Origin: Nyssa sinensis
Taxonomy: Eukaryota > Streptophyta > Magnoliopsida > Cornales > Nyssaceae
NCBI GenBank assembly: GCA_008638375.1
Contig: CM018041.1
Span: 15,395,716-15,459,715, forward strand
Reading direction: 5' to 3'
DNA length: 64,000 bases
The position numbers were made by a program, and so were the translations under genes. Positions 22,891-34,399 of the stretch are shown here, piece after piece; position 1 is the first letter of the stretch; every line of letters starts with the position of its first letter. A model generated the notes under the pieces. It made no database searches and was not told where the DNA came from. It saw only the letters and a list, made by a program, of their open reading frames with translations.

Positions 22891-23394
22891 GCTAAACTTT
22901 GCGTAAGTAAATATGTTTACTCTTTTGCATGTATATTTTTCAACATTAGTAACAGAGCTGCATAAGGTACTTTTGTCCTTAATATGTCATTTATTTATTT
23001 ATTTGATATTTTTTTTAATTTAATATTCGATCTTTCGAATTGATTAATTCAGAGAGCAATCCGACTGTGAATGATCAGGAATGCATTAAAATTAGGACAG
23101 GGCCCCAAAAATATGTTGCATATGTGGTTATTACAAAAATGGTTGACTCTTCCATAGAGACTTTACGAAAATTGTCAAAAAAGTGGCCAAGGAATTACAG
23201 CCATCTCTCTTCTCCCTTTCATATGTGAACAGTATGTGAAAGTAAATTCCTTTTTCAAAAGGCATATCATATCATGTTACAACAGTAGCGATAAATTCAA
23301 AAATTTTAGTTAGGAGGTGTTAAATTGAAAATATTAAAATATAAAATCATTTATATGAATATATTAAAAAAATTAGAAAGATCAAGTCTTATTT

Positions 23395-23815
23395 TGTTAA
23401 AATATTCTAATAAAATTAGGGGTAAAAAATATAATATTAAATTTGAGGGGCCAAGTTCTAATTTGTTAAAATATTTTAATAAAATTAAGGATAAAAAATG
23501 TAAAATCAAAATTTTTGGAAGGCCATACCCCCCACTTGTCCCTCCTGCATCCGTTACCGCCACTACCATATATGAACAGTATGTGAATAGTAATTTAGCA
23601 TATGTTAAAATATTCTAATAAAATTAAGGGTAAAAAAATATAATATTAAATTTGAGGAGCTAAGTTCTATTTTGTTAAAATATTTTAATAAAATTAAGGA
23701 TAAAAAATGTAATATCAAAATTTTTGGGAGGCCATACCCCCCACTTCTCCCTCCTTCATCCGTCATTGACACTAACATATATGAACAGTATGTGAATAGT
23801 AATTTAGCATATGTT
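23395..23815. repeat. Tandem duplication, two copies of about 208 bp
   Basis: The copies at 23,395-23,602 and 23,603-23,815 run in parallel from TGTTAAAATATTCTAATAAA to GTGAATAGTAATTTAGCATA with a few substitutions. Each includes GGCCATACCCCCCACTT followed by CATCCGT, a string typical of the 3' end of plant hAT-type MITEs. It is therefore probably a MITE end duplicated with its flank. Overlapping open frames on both strands here are by-products of the repeat. Confidence 0.75.
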
Positions 23816-24258
23816 GTTATGTCATATGTATTGTTTAAAATTGGGGTAATTTCCAAAAAAAATTATAAAATGATGCAAATGCTTAATTTATTTGGCATTT
23901 TGTTTTACAATATGTATGAGTTCAAACAACATTAATAACATTATGGTATTTTTGAGTAAGGTTGAGACGAATTCCATATTATTAATTTCTAAAAAAAAGT
24001 ATGATATATTTATAAATATTATTAGCAAGCTATTATATGGAGTTTAAAGATGCTTACATATGCCATATCAAATGGGAGGTTTTTCGGATGAATGCATTTT
24101 ATTTTTCTTCCAAAAACCAATATTTTGCGCCTGAATTAAATTAAAGATTGAAAATAATCACTTATCAAATGAGAGATAATTAGTAGTTTAATGAATTTTC
24201 AATCTTGTAATTTGTGTAATAGTATCATTATTTTAATTTAGATTTGTGTTGCAAAAAT
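23816..24258. other. AT-rich intergenic stretch, nothing recognised
   Basis: No gene or repeat boundary seen. The left edge of the copia relic lies somewhere at its right end. Confidence 0.4.
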
Positions 24259-24609
24259 TGATTGATGAACAACATATTCAAGCAGTGATTCATTATCTTC
24301 CATACTCTTGGAAGCACATGAAGCAAAATATGATGCATAATGAGAAAGTGAAAACATTCTGAGTACATATCAAATCATTTGGAGCTTGAGCCTAGAGGCT
24401 GTTAAGACAGATGGTTCCTCTTATGTTATTAAGTCTAGCTCGCGTTGACATATGGGTTCAAGTGCAACAGAGCTAGACATTCTTTGAGAAAGAGAGTTGG
24501 TGAAGGACCACGCCTTGTGGAGCCAATACCACTGAGTGCCATAGCGACAAGTGAGATGGTAAGAATGAAAAGTATCTAAGATTACTTGTTATAATTGTGG
24601 CAAGTTGGC
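24259..24609 (+). pseudogene. Ty1/copia gag relic, part 1 (nucleocapsid end)
   Basis: Translated pieces match copia gag: EQHIQAVIHYLPYSWKHMKQ, then HNEKVKTF, with stops in between. The segment ends in the first half of a CCHC zinc knuckle (CYNCGKL) at 24,578-24,609. The knuckle is completed 13 kb away at 37,823, after the insertion of a solo LTR and an Athila-like element. This is the outermost layer of the nest. The element is old, with several stops. The 5' LTR was not located. Confidence 0.8.
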
Positions 24610-27600
24610 TGTCATGACCTGAAACCTACCCTATGCGGATCTCATGTCGTGGGGTCGACCCAATGGCCGTCCCTACTTTTTTCATTCTTTTACCAATGAT
24701 AACAATAAATAATATAAACATGACATTAAAGTGTGGAAGCTTTATTACAACCATTATTCAAGTCTGAAAACAAAACTAACAATAACCTAAACATAACCAC
24801 TTTTAGGTGATGAGTACATGGGAGAGACTATATCATTCTACCATGCTCCTCAACTGTCTCCCTACGCTCTTGATCTCCTACTGCGGTTCTGTAACATTCT
24901 CACTTGAAAAATTTAGTAAGGGGTGAGCTACAAACTCAGTAAGTACACGCCTATCTCAAATACGGGTTAGAGTAATCATAGAACATATAGGATCATGGAT
25001 GAACATGATAGCCAGTCATAGAAACAATTTCAATCAACAGTAAGGTGCCAAAATGGCCAATGAACAGTAAGGCATGATAACCCAATAAGAACAATGATTT
25101 AACATGAATACGGGAACATTCAACGTTCATAATCGACGTACATGTACTGCCACAATGGAATGATCTCAATCGAGTCAAATGAATAAAGGTACTGTCAACA
25201 TGGAACTATTCGTAGTGAAATGAAACATCACATGAATCAAATGAACATCACTTAACAGTCAACATGAACGATGCATTTACTCTGTTCAGGGTTTGGCAGA
25301 CCCTCGGTCTTTTGGGGCCCGGCATACCTCCTTTAACATGAAGGCATATAAAATGCCATTTAAACTCACTGCATAAAAACGCCATCATTGTCACATGTCC
25401 GTTTGACCCGTAGGTCCCATAAATTGACTCGTAGGTCCAGTCAATCAGATAGCATTAGAAGGGTAATGTGTTTGAACACAAGACCCGACATTTAACATAA
25501 ATTAGGATTTTGTTGCATTCCATATGAAGTGTACAAGCATGGAACATCGTAACATAAACATACAATGAATAGACCTCAATACAGTAAATTAAGTCATGAA
25601 GTATCAACCAGAAAGCATCCACCAAATAGAACAATATCCAGGGTGGGAACAATAACAGTGAACGTATATACATGAGTACAAGCTTGGCAGTAATAAAAGG
25701 ATCGTGGCTTGGAAAACCACATATAAGAAATAGAAATTCACTTACTTAATTCCGTGCGATTTACCTCAATATCACGTCACTTTTCCTTTTTCCTTTTGAG
25801 TTCCCTATCATTCAGTAGACATGCTAATGTTATTCCTCAAATCTTATGCCTCATTATTATCAGTATTTCTTTTACTAGCTTAGACCCTACCATCGAATCC
25901 GGAATGTTTGAAATAATAAAAACTCACTATCCATCTATTTTAAGCGGACTCTGTTTGACTCACATTTGACTCAGGGGCATTTTGGTCATTTAGCTTTTCG
26001 ACGGATATTTTATTTCTTTTTGGAACTCCGTCTCGTGAAACGGATTTTACCATTGGCCTTAGAATATCCGAGACATAAAGAAAATTCTATTCATTTATTT
26101 TATTCTGACATCGAAAAATATCTCAATCATTTACTAAATTAGTTAATTAATTAAATTAATTAATCGTATGTATTATTTTGGTTAGAGCTTGGCCACACGT
26201 GCCTCAGTGGCACGGTGGTTCCTTGGTTTTGCCATCAAAGCTGAATAATCTAACTTCAGAACGTGAAAGATCATTACCCTTTGGTTCGTCCCCTGTTTCA
26301 ATCCAATTTCTGAAAATGGATGCTTGAATTCCCCAAAACTTCCACTAGAATCAACACTCCCAACGTCTGGATCAGTTTTCAATCCATTTCCAATATTGCT
26401 CCTCTCACGCCTCCATTTCGAATTCTGCTAAACCTCAACACCTTCGCTTAGGGTACAATTAGCGCAACGACCGGCTCAATCCGACAACATTCTGAGACTG
26501 AACAATTGAAGAACTCCGAATAAAAATTGCATCACTGCCTAACCGATCAACCATGGGAACCTCGTATAGCACCGGAGGAACTTCGCATGCAATGGCGATG
26601 GAGAAATCAAGTTGTTCTTCGTCCGATAATGGAGCACCTACAACAAAATCTCCCTTGGATCCACCCTTACCTTCTAACTTGTCAAATGCAGCCCAATGCA
26701 TCTGATCATGGCTGGTATCATTATCCCTGTCCACAATTGCCCAAACAGCTAATGCTGCCAACTGAACCGTCAAAGCAACAATGGAAACACCAGATGACTT
26801 GATCCTCAAATTACTAGACAAGATACGAAATGATGTCGGAATAACCCGTTGATACGCCCAGACCGTGGCAGACCTCCCTGAGTTTTCTTGTTACCATTCC
26901 CCATCTCCAGAACCCAAAGACCCCCCAAAAAGAAGCAGAAACAACATCGAGCTTGTCGATCCGGTCTTTGGGACCGTTTCTAGAGTGGGCGTTGAGATCG
27001 GCATTATCGAGAAGCGAATCGGAGGCAGAGAGGACGTCCTTGGAGGGGCGTACCTGGTGCTGATGTTGCTAATGTCGATCGGAGCCAAGGTGGCTGTGGA
27101 TAACCCACCTCTGCTTCGCCGCTTCTGCCCTTCTCTCGTTTGATCATCCTCACCCTTTCTTTCCTTTTCTCTCCTTCTTTCTCTCGGTGACCTGTAACTA
27201 CTCCCCCTTTAGCGCCCACGGTTCCTATTCCTTTCCCTGATGTGCACCCCTCTCTCCTCTATTTTTTTTTTTTCCTGGATTTCCTTAACAGCTCATCCCC
27301 TTTTGATTTAAATTCAAACCCTCCAGATCCGTAACCATAACCCCCTCCCTTATCAAAATTTGGTGCATATATATCTATATACATACATACATGTACGACC
27401 CATTTTATATACATATATATATATATGTATATGTATTACATGTGTATAGATATATCTATATATATTTTAATAATTTTTATTTATCTTATTTTAGTCCATT
27501 TTATTTTATTTCCTTTATTTTAAATTTTATTTTATTTTACTTTTATTTTTATTTATATATATATATATTTTTTTTTTCGGTATTCATTCATGACTTGCTT

Positions 27601-27738
27601 GGCATCATCCGTCATTGTCCGTATATTCAAGACCATTTAAATTTCACGACCGTCCATTCCTTTCGATATCATGACATAAAGCCCTATCGGCTCGGGTTTA
27701 CATGACTCGCCCGGTTACAATTTGGGTCAGGATATTAC
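24610..27738 (-). mobile_element. Solo LTR, Ty3/gypsy Tekay/Del-like (about 3.13 kb), TTGGC target duplication; last base at 37,817
   Basis: On the plus strand it begins TGTCATGACC and ends GGTCAGGATATTACA. The Athila-like element has duplicated ATTAC one base short of that end, so the terminal A is at 37,817. TTGGC flanks it at 24,605-24,609 and 37,818-37,822. Read on the minus strand it runs TGTAATATCC to GGTCATGACA. The target is a copia gag zinc knuckle whose coding sequence resumes exactly after the second TTGGC, so the boundaries are doubly supported. No internal domain or primer site is present: a solo LTR. The mid-part has G/C-rich overlapping open frames (26.46-27.22 kb) with no recognised product. 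Confidence 0.9.
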
Positions 27739-28934
27739 TGATAACTGGTTAAAAAGTGCATATTTATCTTGTTAATCCTAAATATTCTTGCACTTTTATT
27801 ATTTTAATTTCTCCAATCTATATGCATTTGCTAGTTAATTCTTATTTTATCTTTTTGCAGAGAAAGCTTGATAAAGTTGATGATTTAATGGTGGATTGGG
27901 AGCAAAAGGAAAATATTGGGCTTTGAAGTGCGAAAAGAAGTGGAAAACAAGTGATTTTGGGTTAGAAGAAAGGCTTGATCCATATATAGGTGGACTAGGG
28001 CCCATTTTAGCATTATAGGCTCTATTTTGGAAGACTTTAGACTCCCTTTTTGGGCCTCTAATGCCTAATTACGGGATTTTATGTTATTTTTCTAAATTCT
28101 TATTTTGTAAGGGTATTTTTGGAAAAAGGGGGATAATATTGTAACCTAGGGTTTTGGAAAAGAGAGGAGGCCGTCTTGGAGATCTAGAGAGGAAGAGAAG
28201 AAAGAAGAAGATGAAGAACTCCATGGCGATGGTCTCCTCTTCCACGATCATGGGCTAAGTCCTCTTATTCCTAGGGTTTAGATGAAACCCTAGTCAAGTA
28301 ATATTGTTTCTTTGTATTTTATTTTTGGGTTAATTAGTCTTGGATGTTGATTGTATAACATTGGAATTTTATTAAAGCATTGATCGTATTATTCAATTGC
28401 ACATAATCAATTTCTGTGATTTTGTTTATGTGGTTATACAATAGTAATATGTGTGCACACATCAAAACCGTAGGACGAGTCATAACTCAGGGAAAACAAA
28501 TTGTGACTATGACCTTAGAATTAGCGTAGACAATTTGTATTGACCAAAGATGATTCGTGCTTAGGGTTTTGGTGCGTGATTTTCTTGATGATTGTATTGA
28601 GGCTTGTAGCCGAAATACATCTTTTACATCCAAATTAAATGACCCAAGAATGAATACAATTGAAGCTAGTTACAAGATTAGTGGTAGATTCAACACCCTA
28701 GGAATTCTCTTTTAATTTGATTCCTCATTAATTCAGTTAAATATTTGCTTTAAGTATAGTTCTCATTTAATTTTAGGAAAGAAAATCAACAACAATCAAT
28801 CTTTGTTAATTTGAATTGAAATCAATCTCAACTTTGGTTTTTAAACAATTAACAGTCTTTGTGGGTTCGACCCTTACTTCTCTACTATACTAGTAGTTTA
28901 GTTTGGTAATTTGATTGATTTCTACGACAGATCA
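27739..28934 (+). repeat. 5' LTR of the Athila-like element
   Basis: Starts TGATAACTGG and ends ACGACAGATCA, 1,196 bp, identical by eye to the 3' LTR. Confidence 0.95.
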
Positions 28935-28939
28935 ATTTT

Positions 28940-28957
28940 TGGCGCCGTTGCCGGGGA
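28940..28957 (+). other. Primer-binding site, tRNA-Asp type
   Basis: TGGCGCCGTTGCCGGGGA begins five bases after the 5' LTR. This primer site is a recognised hallmark of the Athila and related Ty3/gypsy lineages. Confidence 0.9.
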
Positions 28958-29242
28958 CTGTTAAATTGTTAAAAAATTTAGTAGTTGATTTTTATTTTAA
29001 CTCTTTATTTTTTTTATTTTTTATTTTTTTTTGCTACTATTCTTTTTCTTTGTCTTTGGTGTGCAGCAATTATAAAAAGCTAAAGAGAAGCGGAGTCGTT
29101 TGAAGCAAACGCGGGTTGATAAAAAAAAAAAGAAGAAAAATTCTACCTGCTTTGCAATCTATCACGGTGAAATCTTTCCCTTCTCTTTGCATTTTATTTT
29201 TGCTACAGTTGGTATATTTGATTGGGCAGGTTTATTTGTTTT

Positions 29243-32200
29243 ATGTTTGGTCGCCGTTCGTGCAACCCAGACTTAGAAAAACTAGACCTTGAGCTAGAAA
29301 GAACTTTGAGAGCTTTTCGTAGTTTGTCCATTAAGTTTGAGGTTTTAGGAAACCCTATTTCTATAGACATGGCTGATAATGGTGGACAACAACAACCACA
29401 GCCTCTTAAGGCTCATTTTGTTCCTACAACATATACCAACCCTTCATGTATTCAAATGCCTACTGTAACTGGGCATTATGAAATTAGACCCCAAACCATT
29501 CAGATGTTACCATCTTTTTATGGGAAATCAAATGAGGACCCATACCAACATCTGAATGAGTTTTTAGAGCTTTGCACCACTGTCAATGTACAAAATCTGA
29601 GTGAGAATGCTCTTAAGTTAAGGTTGTTCCCTTTTTCATTGAAAGATAGAGCCAAACAATGGCTCGGTTCTTTGCCTACAAATTCCATAACAACCTGGAC
29701 TCAACTCCAACAAGAGCTTTTAAAAAAATACTTTCCTATAGGCAAAACCAATGATATGAGAAGAGCCATCACAAATTTTACTCAACTCGATGGCGAGTCT
29801 TTTCATGAAGCTTGGGAGAGATTTTTGGACCTTCATAGGAAGTGTCCCCATCATGATATCATGCGTTGGCAGTTGGTACAGAGTTTTTATGACGGTATCA
29901 CAGAACAAAACCGTCAAATGATTGACTCTGCTTGTGGAGGGACTTTCCTCAACAAGAATCAGGATGAGGCATGGAATCTTTTTGAGACCCTTAGTGAGAA
30001 TTCACAGCACCATGCCTCAGCAAGTCGGAGAGCTCCACCCACCTCCTTTAGTGTCCCTAAAAGAGGTGGCATTTATGAAGTTGGACAAGCTGTGGATGTC
30101 CAAGAGCAAGTTGCGGCGTTGTCTAGGAAATTAGACCAAGTTTTAGCTAGGGGACAAGTTTCTACTTCTGCTCCTGCCACTCAAGAAGTGTGTGCTTTAT
30201 GTTCATGCCCAACTCATTATGTGTCAGATTGTCCCTTAGCCCCGCAATATCCAGAGTTTGTGGAAGAGCAAGTTAATGCTCTTCAAGGTTTTTCCAAACC
30301 GGGTAATGATCCATATTCTAACCATTACAACCCGGGATGGAGAAACCATCCAAATTTTTCTTGGAGGCCTCAAGCCTCAAATCCTCCATTCTCCCAAAAT
30401 TCAAGGCCAAATGTGCCTAATTCTTTTCCATCATCATCCTACCGTCCTCCTCCTCAACAATATCAACAACCACCTCCTCCCCCGAGAAATTCAGCTTTTG
30501 AGGATAAAGTGTTGAGTGCTTTGCAAGCGTTAGAGTCAAATCATCAGTCTAACACTCAATTGCTCCACTCACACACTCAGTCCATCTCGAAGCTAGAATC
30601 CCAAATGGGACAACTAGCACAAGCTTTGAGTAGAAGAGATGAGGGACGTTTACCAAGTCAACCGGTGAACAACCCTAAAGGCCAATATGGGGTAGAGACT
30701 TCCAACCCTAATGATCAATATCATGAGCAAGCTAAGGCCATAATTACTCTTAGGAGTGGGAGAGTGGTAGATAACAAAGTTGAGTATAAGGCTGAGGGTG
30801 AATCGACAAGTTCTTCTAAAAAGGATGTAGTTGAGAATGAGAATTTACAAAAAGGGGATTCTTCATTCCCAAGTGACCCTTTGAGTATTCCTGTGGCACC
30901 CTATGTGCCCAAGGCCCCTTACCCTTCCTGTTTGGCCGACCCTTCTCCTTTTGGGAAAAAGGGTGCAAATATGGAGGAAATGCTTGAGATTTTTAAGCAA
31001 GTTAAGATTAACTTGCCACTTCTTGATGCAGTCAAGCAAATTCCTTCTTATGCCAAATTCTTGAAAGACCTTTGCACTCAAAAGCGAAAAGCTAAAACTC
31101 ATGTGTCAAAGAAGGTCTTTCTGACAGAGCAAGTGAGCTCGATTCTCCAGTACCAAACTACACCTAAGTTCAAAGATCCTGGAGGCCCCACGATTTCTTG
31201 TGTTATAGGTGATCACATCATAGATAGGGCGCTCCTTGACTTGGGGGCAAGTGTCAATTTATTGCCATACTCTGTCTATAAGCAATTTGAGTTAGGTGAG
31301 TTGAAGCCTACGACGGTGTCTTTGCAGTTAGCTGACAGATCCGTCAAGATACCTCGTGGGATCATTGAGGATGTTTTGGTGAAAGTAGACAAATTCTACT
31401 TTCCAGTTGATTTCCTAGTTCTAGATATGGAGCCCGCTCATGACCCTAAGCGTCAAATTCCCGTCATCTTAGGTCGACCCTTCTTAGCTACGGCTCATGC
31501 ATGTATTAATTGTCGAACTGGAGTGATGGATATTTCTTTTGGGAATATGACTGTGAGGCTCAATGTCTTCAATGCTTCACAACAACCTCCACATGAGGAG
31601 GATTGTTTTTCAGTGGATGTGATTGATGGGATAGTTGAGGAATCTCTCCCTCAAATCTTGATTGAGGATCCTTTGGAGAGATGTTTGACTTACTTTGATA
31701 GTGATGCTTTCGATATTGATGCTTCTATTGAAGAAGTCAATTCATTGCTTGACTGTTCTCCTTTTATAAACTATCCTCCTTGGAAGTCTAGACCGGAACC
31801 CCTACCTAATCTTGCCAGCACTCTTGCTCCTTCATCTTTAGAGGTTCCTCCAAAGCTTGAGTTAAAGCAACTCCCGGCTACTCCTAAGTATTCATTCTTA
31901 GGACCTGATGACACTTTCCCTATTATCATTGCTTCTAATATTCCAAGTGAGCAAGAGTGCCATCTTCTTGATGTTCTTAGAGAGCACAAGGGTGCTATAG
32001 GTTGGTCCCTAGCCGATTTAAAAAGGATTAATCCACCTATTTGTATGCACCATATTCATTTAGAGGAGTTTAGAAATGATGCGTATGAGAGTTCCCGTAT
32101 TTACAAGGCTAGGACTAAGGCATTCCATGATTCTCACATTAATCGTAAGTTCTTTGAGCCCGGTCAAAAAGTGTGGTTGTTTAACTCAAAGTTACGGTTG

Positions 32201-32404
32201 TTTCCTGGGAAGTTGCGGTCTAGATGGGATGGTCCATATGAGGTTGTTCAATCTTGGTCTCATGGTGCGGTAGAAATTCATAACCCTCGGAGTGGCCAAA
32301 CTTTTAAAGTTAATGGCCAAAGGTTGAAATTATTTATTAATGGTGTGGAGGAAGGGAGTTTGATTGAGGAGATTGGTCTTGAAGACCCAGTTTATATTGA
32401 TTGA
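29243..32404 (+). CDS. Athila-like Gag-protease polyprotein fused in frame to the integrase C-terminus
   Basis: A 1,053-residue uninterrupted frame. The Gag domain (about residues 88-195) includes LRLFPFSLKDRAKQWL. A CCHC zinc knuckle has C317, C320, H325 and C330. A proline/glutamine-rich linker covers about 380-430. The aspartic protease has DLGASVNLLP with the catalytic Asp at residue 666. The reverse transcriptase start (GAIGWSLADLKRINPP, about 915-930) stops after HLEE near 32,067. The frame then enters the integrase C-terminus (AYESSRIYKARTKAFHDSHI, LRLFPGKLRSRWDGPYEVV). RT active site, RNase H and integrase catalytic core are all absent. The first ATG is at 29,243; a TTG at 29,222 is in frame but unlikely. 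Expression would give structural protein and protease only. Family assignment is firm; function of the fusion is inference. Confidence 0.92.
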   Translation: MFGRRSCNPDLEKLDLELERTLRAFRSLSIKFEVLGNPISIDMADNGGQQQPQPLKAHFVPTTYTNPSCIQMPTVTGHYEIRPQTIQMLPSFYGKSNEDPYQHLNEFLELCTTVNVQNLSENALKLRLFPFSLKDRAKQWLGSLPTNSITTWTQLQQELLKKYFPIGKTNDMRRAITNFTQLDGESFHEAWERFLDLHRKCPHHDIMRWQLVQSFYDGITEQNRQMIDSACGGTFLNKNQDEAWNLFETLSENSQHHASASRRAPPTSFSVPKRGGIYEVGQAVDVQEQVAALSRKLDQVLARGQVSTSAPATQEVCALCSCPTHYVSDCPLAPQYPEFVEEQVNALQGFSKPGNDPYSNHYNPGWRNHPNFSWRPQASNPPFSQNSRPNVPNSFPSSSYRPPPQQYQQPPPPPRNSAFEDKVLSALQALESNHQSNTQLLHSHTQSISKLESQMGQLAQALSRRDEGRLPSQPVNNPKGQYGVETSNPNDQYHEQAKAIITLRSGRVVDNKVEYKAEGESTSSSKKDVVENENLQKGDSSFPSDPLSIPVAPYVPKAPYPSCLADPSPFGKKGANMEEMLEIFKQVKINLPLLDAVKQIPSYAKFLKDLCTQKRKAKTHVSKKVFLTEQVSSILQYQTTPKFKDPGGPTISCVIGDHIIDRALLDLGASVNLLPYSVYKQFELGELKPTTVSLQLADRSVKIPRGIIEDVLVKVDKFYFPVDFLVLDMEPAHDPKRQIPVILGRPFLATAHACINCRTGVMDISFGNMTVRLNVFNASQQPPHEEDCFSVDVIDGIVEESLPQILIEDPLERCLTYFDSDAFDIDASIEEVNSLLDCSPFINYPPWKSRPEPLPNLASTLAPSSLEVPPKLELKQLPATPKYSFLGPDDTFPIIIASNIPSEQECHLLDVLREHKGAIGWSLADLKRINPPICMHHIHLEEFRNDAYESSRIYKARTKAFHDSHINRKFFEPGQKVWLFNSKLRLFPGKLRSRWDGPYEVVQSWSHGAVEIHNPRSGQTFKVNGQRLKLFINGVEEGSLIEEIGLEDPVYID

Positions 32405-32460
32405 TGTTTTTCTCCTCTTGCTGTGTCTGGCTGAAGACATTAAACTTAGCTCTTCTTTTG

Positions 32461-32650
32461 GGAGGAAACCCAATTTTATTTTATTTTATTTTATTTTATT
32501 TTAGTTTAGTTTATTTTATTTTATTTTGTTTTTGTTTATTTGTGTTATTTTTAATTGAGTTTTCTTTTTATTGTTTTATAAGTGTTTAGTATTTATTTTA
32601 TTCTTATTATTTAAAAAAAAAAAAAAAAAGTTTCTCTTTAATCATTTTTG
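32461..32650. repeat. TTTTA-rich low-complexity run
   Basis: Repeated TTTTATTTTATTTTAG-type pentamers right after the polyprotein stop, then a poly-A tract. Non-coding. Confidence 0.7.
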
Positions 32651-32659
32651 TTTTCTGGA

Positions 32660-32905
32660 CTAAAAAGCTCGAACAATTTCAGAAAGCTCGAACATTTTCT
32701 TATGTTTTTTTTCCAAATGTTTCTGGTCCAGAAAGCTCGAGCACTCGCCAAAAAGCTCGAGCACTTTTTTGTCAAAAATGGGTTAAAGATTCTGCCCCGA
32801 AAAGCTCGAGCACTCCAAGAAAAGCTCGAGCTCTTTTTCTTTTCTCAAAGCCCTTAAGGTGCTGTCCCAAAAAGCTTGAGCTTTTCTCAAAAAGCTTGAG
32901 CACTT
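32660..32905. repeat. Dispersed AAAAGCTCGAGCAC repeats in the Athila-like 3' region
   Basis: About nine copies of AAAGCTCGARC-type units occur at irregular spacing. Several contain the palindrome GCTCGAGC, and they appear in pairs separated by about 20-25 bp. Some diverge to AAGCTTGAGC. No coding role visible. Confidence 0.7.
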
Positions 32906-33029
32906 TTAATTTAGTTTTTTTTAAAAAAAAATCAAAAATCAAAAATCAAAAATTCAAAATTCAAAAAAAAAAAAAAAAAAAAAATCAAAAATCTAAAAAC
33001 CTGAAGAAAAAAAAAAAAAAACTAACTCT

Positions 33030-34010
33030 CTAAACAGCAGCAGCCCCTGATCTCCACCGTCATCACCACCGTACCCCAATCAGAACCACCGACCTAACCG
33101 CATCACCTCCATCTCCAACAGCCAGACCACCACCGTATCTTCCATCACCACAACCTCTAACCCACCACCATCACAGCCGCACCACCGCTCTCATTCCAGC
33201 CGCGCCTCCACCATCACCACCGCACAGCCACAACTCCACCACCACCGTCTACCGCCGCATCTCAGCCGCACCGCCCCTAAACCACTACCTCCTGTCATCA
33301 CCACGCACCGTCATCTCCATCTCCGCCGCCCATATCTCCATCACCACCCACCGCCGACCCCATCCCTTCACCAAGTCGCAGCCATCCCCATCCACAACTC
33401 CGACCGCCTCTCTCTCTCTCTCTCTCCCCGCACCACCATCACAGACCAGAACCTGTACCCCCATCAGATCCGGCCGTCCTCATCATCACCGCCGCACCAT
33501 CATCACCTCCAACCCCGCCGACCTAACCCACAGCCACCTCCCCCACACAGCCACGACTCCAACCATCACCTTCACCGCCGACGTCACTACCACCGTACCT
33601 CCATAGCCCGTCATCTCCAACCAGCCACCGCCGCACAGAACCCCAGCCCGTACCTCTATCCCTACTCGCCCACAGCGTCCGCCGTTCCACCGCTCCCCCA
33701 TAGCCCCAGCCGCACCTCCATCCCACCACCATCATCTCTACCATCACCACAACCACCACAGCAACCGTACCACCACCGCCGACCCACACCATCATCCCCC
33801 ATCAGATCCACCGCCATCACTGCCCGATCTCCCATCTCCATCGCCAGCCGCGCCTCCAAACCCACCCCCTCCGCAACGCTGTCGTGCCCAACTCCGACCA
33901 CACCCACAACCATCACGAACCACCGATCCGTCCCTCCATCACCATCATCCACAGCCCCTAACTCCATCACCTCCCAAGCTATCCCCAGCCCCTGTAAGCC
34001 TCACAACCAA
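33030..34010. other. Strand-asymmetric C/A-rich tract within the Athila-like element
   Basis: About 980 bp composed almost wholly of CCACCATCACC-, CCGCC- and CATCTCCA-type words, with very few G outside CCG. It is far more GC-rich than anything around it. Long open frames on the minus strand (33,486-33,970) come from this composition. It has no recognised domain and is not a coding call. It may be a captured or locally amplified trinucleotide-like sequence. Confidence 0.65.
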
Positions 34011-34367
34011 TGCAGGAAGTGCAGGAAGATGCACAGCAAGAAGATTAGAGCTTCCCTCAAATTTTGAAGAACCAACAAAAAAAAAAAACAACAGAAGAAA
34101 AAACCAAAAAAATAAATAAATAAATAAATTGATTTGGAGAACTGAGGTCACAAATTCATTTAAGTGCCAAAATCATAGGGTTTGTTTCTCTTCACACCAT
34201 TGTTCATAAATCCAGGCCACCTTTGCAATCAAATTTTGCTACCTCAAACATAACCACTAATCTTTTATTTATTTATTTCTTTATTATTCCTTTGTTCTTA
34301 TTTTGTTTTTAGTTTTAATTTTTTTATTATTATTATTATTTTTTTTTATTATTTTTTTTCTCTTTTA

Positions 34368-34399
<32 letters not shown>

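Noticed and set aside
26459..27219. Overlapping frames of 65-120 codons on both strands, GC-richer than the surroundings
   Set aside because: They sit inside a solo LTR defined by target duplications; no recognised domain, and both strands are open.
29222..29242. TTG start for the Athila-like polyprotein
   Set aside because: The first ATG in frame is at 29,243 and no plant-typical reason favours a TTG start.
33486..33970. Overlapping glycine/valine-rich frames on the minus strand
   Set aside because: They are by-products of the G-poor, C/A-rich tract: low-complexity residues, several frames open at once, no domain.
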